From positions 56,307 through 120,306 of the forward strand of contig FN648605.1 of the NCBI GenBank assembly GCA_000310025.1: a DNA stretch of 64,000 bases, written 5' to 3'. Source of the stretch: Ectocarpus siliculosus (Eukaryota; Sar; Phaeophyceae; Ectocarpales; Ectocarpaceae). The notes under the pieces were generated by a model, which saw nothing but the letters and a program-made list of their open reading frames with translations, had not been told where the DNA came from and searched no databases. Both the position numbers and the translations under genes were made by a program. Position 1 is the stretch's first letter. Each line of letters starts with the position of its first letter. Shown here one piece after another: positions 1 through 10,060 of the stretch.

Positions 1-248
1 CGTACCCCGGGGTCGTCGTATCTCGTGGATGGATGCATCCAACGGAAGTGAAGCACGGACGGACCTGTTCAACCACCAACAAGGACGCGCGAAATATGTC
101 ATTGAAACATGGAGTTAGGATAAATCAGACCACACGATCTTTCGGTACGACGTGGAGATCTGACGTGCAATAATGCCGGGCACGACATCCCCAACCCCAA
201 TCCCATGGAACGATATATTATGTACCTGCCTGAAGAAGTAGCCAGGTC

Positions 249-2257
249 TCAGTTCCAGGCGTCGGTTACGAGATCCGCAACCCCATCATCTGTGTCTCCA
301 TCACTCCAGTTGGAGTCGACTCTCTTCTCGCTCACCCCGTCAGGTTCCCCATCGCTGGAGCCAGATTCGCTCGAATCCACCTTGATCAAATCGTCGAGTG
401 CTCCGACCGAACCGTCGCCGTTATCGTCCGACTCGGGGTCCTCCAACTCTTCATCGGCGTAGCGATGCTTCTCGCGTGTCCCGGGGGTGTTCTTCAGGGC
501 AGGGTCACTCTCCACGTCGGCTCGAACAATTCTACCAGCTGCCCGCACGACGGACATCCTTGCGTCTGCGTCCTCCGTGTCCTTCTCGACTTCCTTCAGA
601 ATCGACTCGAGAGACCTACCCTTATCCGCTAGCTGGTTGGATGGTGGCTGTGCGGGTGCGTTACGTCGAGCACGCAGCATAAACTCAACGAGATGCTTGT
701 CCCCAAGGGTGTTTGGGAAGAGGAAGAGTTCCCGCTAGCGTGCATCTCCTTGCGCTCCGTCGGCTCGGACCAATCGTGATTTGCTGTCGGGGTCTGCGTC
801 CATCCCGGTAAACAAGTCCTGGACGATGCTTCGTGCGTACTTCCCCGTTATCTCCTCCATGCCAACCTTCGCTCGTTCAGCAGCTAGCCAACCGGCGACG
901 TCCTGCCAGCAAAGGATATCACCTCGACCGAGGACGTCATCCACCATCCTCCGCACCGTGCTCAAAGGCTCTAGAAGCGTCGGCACCTCGTCCCCCGATC
1001 CACATGGCTTGTTCGCTGCTTGCTCTGGCGGTTTGTCGTCTCTCTTCATGCCGTTCAAGCGGCTCTGGTAGCAACGGCCGCACCACCAGTCACCATCACT
1101 CACCATCGCATTACCCTCCGCGACATGGTCTCCTGCAGCATCCATGGGATACCACCTTACGCGGCTCTTGTCCGATTTCCGGTACTTGCATTTACTGCAT
1201 TGGCGAAGCTCTGCCTTCCTTTCTTTCTCGGCGAAATAAGCTAGGAAGCAGTCTGGGCGTTGGCAGAGGCAGTCCTTGCTGGGACTAAAGTCTCGCATGA
1301 TAGCTAGAGGCAGGGTTTTCTCTCCTTGTCTCAACGCGGCTACGAAGGTTACAGCTCGCCCTAGCCGGTCCGCGCGGAGGTGCGTGAAACCTTCGTCGTC
1401 CGGCAATCTGTGGCATGCCGAACATAGTCTCTCGTCGGCCGAGTGCACTACACTCCCGGGGCATGTGCTACACTTGGTGCGAGGGTAGTGTGTAACCCAA
1501 CCGCATTCCTGACGGCCGCACACCTTTTTTCGCTTCTTGCCTGTTGGTTGTCCTACAGGTAGCACCGCCGGGGCAGAAAGTCTCCTGCCCGCATTCCGCT
1601 TGCCTGGCAGATGACCGGGCTTGTCTTGGGTTCCCGCCGTGGCTCCTACGCCGAGTATCAACGGGGTTATTCCCCCCGGCCTCTGATTGTCGCCGTTCAT
1701 CTTCGGCAATCGCGCGATCTCTACGAGCCGTGGCCTCTCTCCTGGCCTCGCTCTGCTGCTTGTAGTAATCCTCCTCCTCGAGCTTGCTCTCGAGGTTGGG
1801 TAGGCACCCACCCGTGACACTAGCAGAGGGCCTCCTCTTCCTCCTCCGTTTCCTGCCCGACCGGGTCTTTCCTCCCCGTCCGACGGACACGTGCACCGGA
1901 ATCTCCCGCGTCGCGCTTTGTCGCGGCGATGGGGGTGCGCGCCTCGTTGGTTAGGTAACCCTCTCCCCTGCTCCCGCTCCGTCTCCGTTCACTTGTGGCG
2001 TCTCCTTCTGTGTCGTCGACCACTGGCTGACACGGGGTTAGCGCGCCTTCCGTGAGCTGGCGAAGGGTTAGTATCGGCTGTATACCCCCGCTTCCGGGTG
2101 TAGTAGGGCTCCCATACTGGTTCCGAGGCAACGCCGGTGGCGTACCCGGCAGAGCTGTGGGGCTCTTCACCCCACAAGCCGGTTGGCCCACCCTACGTGG
2201 ACGGGAATTCATCTGGCAGCAGCTCGACCTATGCCGGCCGTTTTTCCATGCATTCAA
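249..2257 (-). CDS. Cys-rich protein of unknown function, several exons
   Basis: Not recognised. On the minus strand, protein-like sequence runs from about 2257 to 249 in changing frames, so exons or indels must separate the parts. The first part (2257-1820) is basic and ends in a Glu-rich tail. A second stretch near 1890-1650, in another frame, is charged and coil-like (LEEEDYYKQQSEARREATAR). The main block (about 1600-735) holds many Cys pairs: CGRQECG, CSTCPG, CSACH, CLCQRPDC, CSKCKY and CGRCYQ, which suggests several zinc-binding ribbons. A TAG at 735-737 separates it, in the same frame, from an acidic Ser/Asp-rich C-terminal part (680-249); the TAG could be a splice acceptor. Zinc clusters plus an acidic tail would fit a nucleic-acid-binding protein or a transposon-encoded protein, but that is inference. 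The neighbourhood gives no clue. Confidence 0.45.
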
Positions 2258-2264
2258 AACCTGA

Positions 2265-3540
2265 CCAGAGTTACGACAACAACATGTTACTTTTGCACGT
2301 ACAGCTATAAGCCAGGCGCACGCCTATTCGTGGGGTGGGATTTTCGGTGCCTCTTGACAGCCATGCATAAGGGCTGATCCTCTTTACGGGCGCGCCTATG
2401 CACCTGAGCACGCAACGGACAGAAACCTGTTCAAATACGTAGTTATACTCTAGAGTGTCTGCAGCTAAGCGCCCCCGAGTGTCTGCAGCTAAGCGCCCCG
2501 AGTCATGTTCGGCTCGTATATTGGCAAAGCACCGAGCGTAATAATTGAACTCGAAGAAATCGTACTTGCCCTCTTGAAGCCCAATTTGTCTGCAACTTGT
2601 AGTGATAGGCTGACCCTGAGCTGGCATTATTGTACCGGGCATTTCCATCGTATCTTGGGGTGGGAATGGTGTATCCAAATGTACCTACATGCGCAACGTG
2701 CAAGAGCGCTGCGGACCCACGGCATGGACTCTTCTGAAATTTGAATTTTCAACACACCATGCTTATCCCCTGCCACACTAAATCGCCTCAAACCTTTTGC
2801 ATTAGGTGGCAATACAACCTAGGTATAAGGCGGTAGCATAGTTAGGCTGCAATACAACCACCTCGCGCAGAGGTCGGGTCGCATGTGAAGCTCGCTCCCT
2901 GATTTTGGAGCTGCTGCATGGTGGTACACTCTAGCTAAAGTCCAACTTTTTCACCCTACCGTTCACAACTGTACGTATAAAACATACCCTGGTGTACCCT
3001 GGCATCTTATTTACATAACTCTCTTGAAATCTGGACAGTTTATGCTCTCGTTCGCCCTCTAGAGCCGATGCTAGGTGTGGAGGTCTGGTGCCGAGCGAGC
3101 TGCCTGATCAGAGGGGTTTCCACAAGGGGCTGCTTTCCCGTTGGAAGCTTTATTCGGCGTACTTACTTTTTTTTTTTTTCAGCCGTGCAGCACTGCAACG
3201 GCTTCAGCAAGCTTCAGCGGGGGGGGGCTCCACTGATCGGAGTTGGTAGGAGGGGGTATGCACATATAATTTTTTACTTTTTCGCTTAAACGCGCCGCTT
3301 GAACCAGGGCACCTGTGGGGTCGCATATGTGGCGATATGGTGACAGCTTTGAAGCATCACAACATCACAACGACACCTACGGACCCCACAACGCACGCCC
3401 TGATGGAGCGTTTGTTTCATACACATACATTTGCGTCTACTCGCTCGCACCATCTATAGTTTTACGCCTGATGTGTCTGCTGTGTCTGCAATGATAATAT
3501 ATCCGTCCGTGTATGCATCATCCAAGGCCTCAATGCTTCT
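2265..3540. other. No gene seen; short tandem duplication
   Basis: I see no convincing coding sequence in this stretch. The only clear structure is a 24-bp unit (GAGTGTCTGCAGCTAAGCGC plus C's) present twice head to tail at about 2453-2500. A T-rich run near 3167-3179 and a G run near 3221 are simple homopolymers. Confidence 0.5.
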
Positions 3541-4250
3541 TGCACTCTAGAGGGTGTTCGATTTTGAATCCTGTGAAGGGTTTTCATATCTATTGCGTGT
3601 CATAAATCCTCTAGAGGGACCGGCTCCAAACGCTATAGAGGGTTTGTGATCTCTGAACCCTCTACAGCATACCAAAAGCAACCTCTCCCCTTCGAGGGTA
3701 CCAACAATATTCCCTCCAGAGGTTTTGTTGCAAATAGATCCCTCTGAAGGCACTGTGTGCAACAACTACCTCTAGAGGCGTGTGTTCCGATGCCCTCTAG
3801 AGGGGCATGCCAAAACAAACTCTCGACAGGGCACCGAAGAAAATATCCCCCTAGAGGGGTATCATTAATATTCCCTCTAGAGTTTTTTGTCTAATAATCC
3901 CTCTATAGGCATTGTGTGTAAGAACTACCTCTAGAGGCATGTGTTTCGCTGCCCTCTAGAGGGTCATGCCAAAATAAACTCTCTACAGGAGTCAGAATAA
4001 ACCCCCCTCCAGAGGGTGCGTATATCAAACCCTCTATAGAATTTTAAACAAATGTTCCCTCTAGAGGCTTGAATATCTTAAATATCACTCTAGAGGTTCT
4101 AGCCAACCTGCCATCTAGAGGTTTTTCAAGAAAAAGCCTCCAGAGGGAGTCCACATTCCTTTTCCCCATGGAGGGTTTACATTGTTAACGCTCGACACAG
4201 TTTTCAGTTTGCATTCCCTCTAGAGGGTTTGCAAACCCTCCAGAGGGAAC
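3541..4250. repeat. Array of CCTCTAGAGGG palindromes
   Basis: About 22 exact or near copies of the palindrome CCCTCTAGAGGG occur every 25-40 bp. There is a higher-order period of about 160 bp: the block at 3696-3835 (AATATTCCCTCCAGAGG, then ACCTCTAGAGGCG, then GCCCTCTAGAGGGGCATGCC) recurs at 3857-3990 with mismatches. Variants such as CTATAGAG and CCAGAG look like decayed copies. The spacer is AT-rich and non-coding. I cannot tell from sequence whether it is a protein-binding array, a satellite or part of a mobile element. Confidence 0.85.
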
Positions 4251-5410
4251 GCGTGCTCGGAATGCGGAACGGGGAGAGGGCGCTGGAGAGGAATCGGCCG
4301 CCAGAACCAACGCCGAACAACGCCCGACCAATCAGAACGCGTTAGAACGCGCAGTCCTAAAGATCTACTATCAATGTGTAAACACTACTCTGTCCAGGCG
4401 TGCTGTCGCACTCGTATCATACGTCAGTGGGTGTTCGCATCATTCGGGACCCTTAGCGTTTGGGGAATGGTCTATTGTAATCCAATTTCCTAAGCACCAG
4501 CCGGGTCTGCATGTCTGCGTCCAACGTTCGTACTCGTCAAGTGTTGTTTTCCGTGGACGACTACAAAAGGCCTTGGTTCGTACATACTCTTCGTGTTTTA
4601 CGGAGGAGGTGGGAAACGTACACTAGTAGGGACTAATTCGGTGTAGACCCTCTATCTACACCAAAGTCTACCACCGTGAAGGCTGTGTAGCCCTTAACCT
4701 CCCGCGCGGAATTGTCAGCAGCCGATCATAAGACACCCAGCGCTGCCCACCGCTACCTTTGGGGTTAGGAAAGAATGATACACGCTGCAGCAGTGCGATG
4801 GCGAAGTGCATGTGCGTGCCTATCCGTGATTGAAAAAAAATGACCAACGGCGATATTACCTTTTCCCTCACCCCGCGTTGCGTGCATGGCCAGAGCTGGT
4901 ATGCTTAGGGACACTCACGCCCCAACAAACATCGAAACCTAACCCAACATCGAATACGGTGCACAAGTCGGTTTTTCATGTGTGCAGAAACAAACAGCAG
5001 TACACGCTGATTGGAGGCGTACTGCTGTAGATGGGGGCTGAGATCTGTGACAGCAGCGTGCAGAAGCGCGGGAGGCCACAAACAAAATCGTGATCCGCTC
5101 ACATGGTTGTCTCGGTTCTCGGCTATGCGGCTGCTGAAGAACCGGCCTCGGTCCTCGTAACCATTCGCCATCGGCTGACGCATGCTCAGCACCATGCGTT
5201 ATCCTTTGTATCCATGCGCCCCCTCCTGTCCATGTGCGCACACGTCCATGCGTGGTGAACAGGCTGGAGTGTGGTGCCGTTTAGGGGGACACGCTGTTAG
5301 GATCAACAGATTACCCCATTATGTCAGCAGTACATCAATACCAAGCTATGCGCCCCCCCACACGACGCCCCACCCTCCGTCGGCTCTGTCTCATTGAACC
5401 ACAGCAGCCC
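4251..5410. other. No gene seen
   Basis: No supported coding sequence. It contains a 29-bp module at 4353-4381 (AGTCCTAAAGATCTACTATC...) that recurs at 13022-13050 beside another palindrome array. The rest is unremarkable mixed-composition DNA. Confidence 0.4.
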
Positions 5411-5639
5411 ATGGCACAAACGAGGCCGCGGAGAGTGAGCCTCAAGAATTTTCCTGGCCGCGGTTATGAGTGTAGTGCCTGTGGTGCGTCGTTCAGCTCG
5501 TTGAAGAACGGTGGGGCGCACGTCGCGATATGTGGAGCGCCCTCAGCGCCGTCAGGCGCCACTACACCTAGTTCCGCCGCATCGCACGTCAGCGACGGCG
5601 GTGGTGGAGGGGACAGGGTTAGGAGGGACAGCACTGATG
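5411..5639 (+). CDS. Exon encoding a CCHC zinc-finger N-terminus
   Basis: The reading frame from ATG 5411 begins MAQTRPRRVSLKNFPGRGY and is followed by a compact finger with spacing C-x2-C-x12-H-x3-C (ECSACGASF...GGAHVAIC), then a Ser/Ala/Gly linker. A good splice donor, GATG|GTGAGC, lies at 5639/5640, so I end the exon there. A single N-terminal finger with an intrinsically disordered tail resembles DNA-binding ends of transposases or transcription factors, but I cannot assign a family. The following exons were not found before the assembly gap at 6404, so the gene is partial as seen here. Confidence 0.45.
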
Positions 5640-6403
5640 GTGAGCACTCTTCAATCAGATATAGTTGCGGGCTTATGTATTGCCTCGCGTGCGCACGACC
5701 CACTCGGTCGTCCTTGGGTGGTGTGGTGGTGAACCTCTCAAATCTCTGGCAACAGGTTGTTCGAATATCTCTCTGGGCTGCAATCTCTTGTGGGCAACAA
5801 ACACCCGTCGAGGGCGGCAGGTAGAGCAGGAGTCGGCACTATCCTCCCTCACGTATGCATACGAACACGACAAGGCTTGATCACTGACGCTGGTATAAGT
5901 CTGGCGATGTGACGGACACACTCACACGTCCCTCTCGGTTCGTTGGATTGTACCTGGTATAATTTAGCACCCTACCACTGCCGGGGTACACCGTCTTGCC
6001 TCCCAGCAATGACGCCGCGTTCACCCTCTTGTGCACCATTGCTCTTTTTATTCAAACGGTTCACGCAATGTCTCGAAAGTCATACGTACTTCTACGTAGA
6101 ACAAAGAAGCCGAGGCGATAGGCTTGAGGCCGATGCTGATGTTGTACGATATAGCCTCGCACGATGCAGGGAGGGGGGGGCATTTAGTCGTTCGTCGCGT
6201 CGCTTCTAGTACAGTTGAGTCTTGCGTTCGAAGTGCGCTATAACTGCCATGTACCTCACATTTATTTGCCATTTCACATGCATAGGTGTGCATGAGCACT
6301 CTCAATTCGAGGTTGGGGGGGGGGGGGGGGGGGGGGGGGAACCCCAAACCCGGCCGCCCCAAACCTTTTACCCCTTAGGGGGGGGGGGGGGGGGGGCGGC
6401 CAA
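5640..6403. other. No gene seen; G homopolymers before the gap
   Basis: No supported exon. G runs of about 23 and 18 bases (6317-6339 and 6379-6396) directly precede the assembly gap. Confidence 0.5.
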
Positions 6404-6503
6404 NNNNNNNNNNNNNNNNNNNNNNNNNNNNNNNNNNNNNNNNNNNNNNNNNNNNNNNNNNNNNNNNNNNNNNNNNNNNNNNNNNNNNNNNNNNNNNNNN
6501 NNN
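6404..6503. other. Assembly gap (100 N) between G homopolymers
   Basis: Exactly 100 N, the usual placeholder length, flanked on both sides by poly(G). The true gap size is unknown; the homopolymers probably caused the break. Confidence 0.95.
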
Positions 6504-6819
6504 GGGGGTGGGGGGGGGGGGGCAGTCTAAACGTCCTACGCCCGTGAATTGTAATAGTTATCGCGCGATGCGGTTCACTACGGCGGATGTGTGCTCTCGA
6601 CCTCCCCCGTCAACATCCTACACGAGATGCCGGTACCGCTGAGTGTATGCAACACTATCGGCCTGTGGGGACGAGAGAGCGCGATGAACAACATCACCCA
6701 CAGATTTCGAAGAATTTTCCGTTGCTGTATCGATCGCATACTTCTGGTGAGCTCTGTCGATCTCGTGGTTGGTCCTCTTTCCCTTTTCCGTGGCACATCC
6801 TGGCCAAGTTGACTCGTGA

Positions 6820-8132
6820 TTGTCTGTTGCTAACACAACTCGCTCCACTCGCCATTTTATGTTCGCGACGCCAGGCGGCAGCGGTACGTGCGACGAAGGG
6901 TTTGAGGGCAATGCCGGAGGTGATGACACCACGGGTGAAGCCGGCAGTGGAGCCGGTGATCCAGCGAGCGACGGGTCGGCGAAGGTACCACCCTGGCTGG
7001 GACATTTGCACAAACTTACCGAGGAATACATGAACGCAGAGGTAGTCGACGGCGAAGATCTGAATTTTGCTGGTTTGGCGCTAGGCAGCCGCTTTTTTCC
7101 CTGGGCGAACCTCACCGAGATACTCGTATCGGTATGGGCCATAGTCTGCAGGCCGTCAGGTGGAGTGCGAAAGGTCGCGTAGGCGGGGTCGAGGTCACGA
7201 AGGAGCTGACAGCTGGCCCTCTCTGCCGGGAAGTGCTTCAGGAGGTGTTCAAGATCTTGCCGTTGCAGACATCTCCAGCAGCCTCGGAAGACGGCACGAC
7301 GGGAAGAAGGGGGGGGCGGCCGCACGGTTACCAACAGTGGGATGCCGGGTTGGGTCCAACTCGGCTCGAGACCGGTCTGGACGCCCCGGCATGGCAGCAG
7401 GCGATATTGAAAACATTGCCATCCGCCGAGCAACTAGAAAAGCGCTACGACGATGCGCTTGGGTGTGGTAGGACCTCGCAGGAGGCGCCATGTAGTAGGC
7501 GGACGTGCTCTTTTTTCTAGAGGAACAGAGGCCAAGGCATCGTCCGTCAGACGGTCGTGGTGTTTAACCATTGGGGCCAGGCTCCGGCGGAAGTCAGTGC
7601 TGGAATCGGCACCATCCGTGGCGGCCCGGTCAAAGACGCGGGTACCCCTACGTGGATCCGGTCGGCGGCATCGCGTGGCAATGACGTCGAGATATACCTC
7701 AAGGCCGAAGACCAGCGAGCTGGAAACCGAGGGCTAGGTCGCACGACTCTCGAGAAAGTGGCCTATTTTTTCGAGCACCAAGGCAACGACTGGAGACGAG
7801 GTGATAGCAGCAACGCCATTCCGGAGGGAGAATTCACCATTTGGGTGGCGGTGGCGAATTATGTGAGAGCAGGAGTTGGCAACAAGCGCAAGGTCGATCC
7901 GGTGACCGGTTTGGACATGCTTCGGATGCGCACGTCCCTTACGTTTTTCCCTGCCTCGGCCATCCGGTGCGTAGTGCATATGATGCATGCCTGTTCCACA
8001 ACTGGGACATCCGCCTGCCGCCTGGTCGACGAGGGGAGCAAGCGGCCGGTGTGGCGGTGCAACCTGACAGGAAACCCGAACTACCTCCTCAACAAGTACT
8101 TCCACAGTGTTCTGCGAGACTCCATCGCCTGA
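6820..8132 (+). CDS. Multi-exon gene, C-terminal domain shared with the gene at 63138
   Basis: Family not recognised. Three protein-like segments follow each other: 6820-7182 (acidic, Gly-rich, then PPWLGHLHKLTEEYMNAEVV), about 7190-7470 in another frame (KELTAGPLCREVLQEVFKIL...), and 7518-8132. The last two are in the same frame, separated by a TAG at 7518-7520. That TAG follows a CTCTTTTTTC tract and is probably a splice acceptor, with a donor near 7461 (TTGG|GTGTGG). The C-terminal domain (about 7690-8130) matches the protein at 63138-63983 over about 130 residues. Shared landmarks are VAYFFEHQGN, IWVAVANYVRAGVGN, a Val-Thr step, LRMRTSL..FFPASAIR, VHMMHAC and the terminal YLLNKYFHS. The gene ends with TGA at 8130-8132. 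The exact start is uncertain because of the upstream gap. A role in a mobile element is possible since two diverged copies lie 55 kb apart, but this is inference. Confidence 0.5.
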
Positions 8133-9507
8133 GCCGTGAGTGACGACGGGTTCGTTGTATGCGATTGACCGTATGCATACCCTTTCTGTCTCCCCTGCCT
8201 CCGCAAGTTGTCTGAGATGGGAACCTAGAGCAACCTAGAGCCATACGGCAATCTAGTGATTTAGTTTCATTTCCCTCCTACACCGCGGACGATCGATGTT
8301 TTGTGGTTTGTTGGAAAGAATCTGCAATTGAATGGCCTTTTGCTTCGCATCGAGCAAGCCAAGGAAGGGATACCACCGTACGTTTAGGTTCTTCATCGGA
8401 AGTAGTTGGGCTACGGGGGGGGGACTGGCAAAGGATCGTGCCTACAACTATGGAAACTGTTTTGCCTCTCTGACACACGCACACATTCACCAGTTGCCGC
8501 TTGCAATGAGCCTGATCCCCCGTCATGTACTCGAAAAATCTCGGTGGGAAACATGGAGTCCTAGGTTTCGCCTTGGTCTGGTATTTTACTCTCGTTTTCT
8601 GCGACTACCAGGGCATTCGATGTACATGCATGGAGTACCGGAATCCGATAATATAAAAACATGTTGTCTTTGCTCTGTTTTTTAGTTGCATCGCCGGCGT
8701 GGATATGTTGCCGTCTACGCCCGACGGGCTGTTTCGCATTCGTGCTGTTTGTTTCTGGGTCCTTGGTTGTTCTCTTTGGTTTGTCCTAGAGTGTGCCCTC
8801 TTTGGGTATATAGGTAGCTTCCAAGCTGTGACCACGGAAGTCGTCCGCGCCATCTGTACTCGTAGGGATTGCTCCATATTGGAGGCAAGCAGCAACAACA
8901 ACAATCCGGAGGCTAAGACCGCTCCTTGATTCTCGGACCCTACTGACGAGGTACCCCTCCCTCCACTTCCGTCGCGCAATTCCGCGCTCCTACTTTGTAA
9001 TCAATCAGGTCTCAGGATGGGGATACGCGTGGATGACATTCCGGTGCTCTACAGATTTTCTCCTGTTTTTTATCGACTTCTCGAGTCGCGGGTCTCGTTG
9101 GGCGGAGTCAAGCGGGAGGGCGGGGGAGGCGCAAGGAGTGCGGGATGGGAGCGGGATGGGGGCGGAAGGCCACGCCGCGAGGCTGAGCTGCTGTGGAGAA
9201 TGATTCTGCTTGCTTTAGGACGTGTATTGTCGGGGGCAGCCTGCAAAAAGCACTTCCGGGCCCACCAGAGCCTCTTTGGGGGACAGGCGGGTCGGGATAT
9301 TTTCGCGAGGAAGGTCATAGCAGGATAAGGGCACAGCCACTACGGTATGGCCGTAGACCGCCATTTTCGATTGTCGTGGTTGTCTTTGTTGTTGACCGTA
9401 AGCAAAGCGTCAGGTTGGAAAAATGAAGCATTCGGAGAGGCCTAAACGTGTGTGTGTGTTTTTTTTGTAAATGATCCTGGAGTATTTTTTGGTTTTGGGA
9501 AAAACAA
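8133..9507. other. No gene seen
   Basis: Intergenic DNA without supported exons, RNA genes or repeats that I can recognise. Open frames here are short and low in protein character. Confidence 0.45.
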
Positions 9508-10060
9508 AACATGTTTTGCGGGGATCGAACTCCCGACCTCCTCCTCCTCCTTACTACGCGTATCATACGCCTTCGCGATAAATTTTGCGCTTACATACTT
9601 TTTTTGGTTTTGGGAAGATTTTTTTTTTTTCGCGGGGACCGAAGTATCAACCTCCTCCGTACTACGCATATCATACGCCTACGCCTTCGCGGGAAATTTC
9701 GAAATTTCGCGCATAATTCGTTGGTTTTGGGGAAAAAAAAACATATTTTGCGGGGATCGAACTCGCGACCTCCTCCTTACACGAACTACGCTTGCTTGTC
9801 ATACGTCTTCGCGATAAATTTCGCGCTTACTTTTTTGGTTTTGCGAAGAAAAAAAAAGTGTTTCCCGGGGACCGAAGTACTGACCTCCTCCGTACTACGC
9901 ATATCATATGCCTATGCCCTCGCGAGAAATTTCGAAATTTCGCGTAAAATTTGTTGGCTTTTGGGGGAATAAATATACCTGTATGTTTTGCGGGGATCGA
10001 ACCCCCGACCTCCTCCTTACTGCGCGTATGTATGTCATTCGCCTTCGAGATAATTTCGCC
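9508..10060 (-). repeat. Tandem tRNA-like modules (five, alternating two types)
   Basis: Five modules follow one another. On the minus strand each contains a T-arm/B-box-like segment. In type A (centres near 9525, 9755, 9995) it reads GGGAGTTCGATCCCCGC or similar. In type B (near 9640, 9870) it reads as a degenerate ACTTCGGTCCCCG. Upstream of it on the minus strand come GGAGGAGGT and a GGCGTATGAT segment resembling the middle of a tRNA. In the 9985-10010 copy the T arm forms a perfect 5-bp stem with a 7-nt loop. I could not build a matching acceptor stem, so these are tRNA-derived repeats rather than functional tRNAs. A-to-A spacing is about 235 bp and A-to-B about 115 bp, so the repeat is a tandem dimer. 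Linkers contain TTTTGGTTTTGGG and paired GAAATTTCGAAATTTCGCG. Confidence 0.65.

Noticed and set aside
3541-4250. CRISPR array
   Set aside because: Repeats are short palindromes with variable spacing and the same spacers recur with a 160-bp period; the context is eukaryotic.
6618-7433. 271-codon minus-strand open frame
   Set aside because: Antisense shadow of the plus-strand gene; Pro/Ser-rich with no protein character, and the plus strand has the paralogue-supported frame.
9508-10060. Functional tRNA genes
   Set aside because: T-arm-like segments are good, but I could not pair an acceptor stem or define an anticodon arm in any copy.
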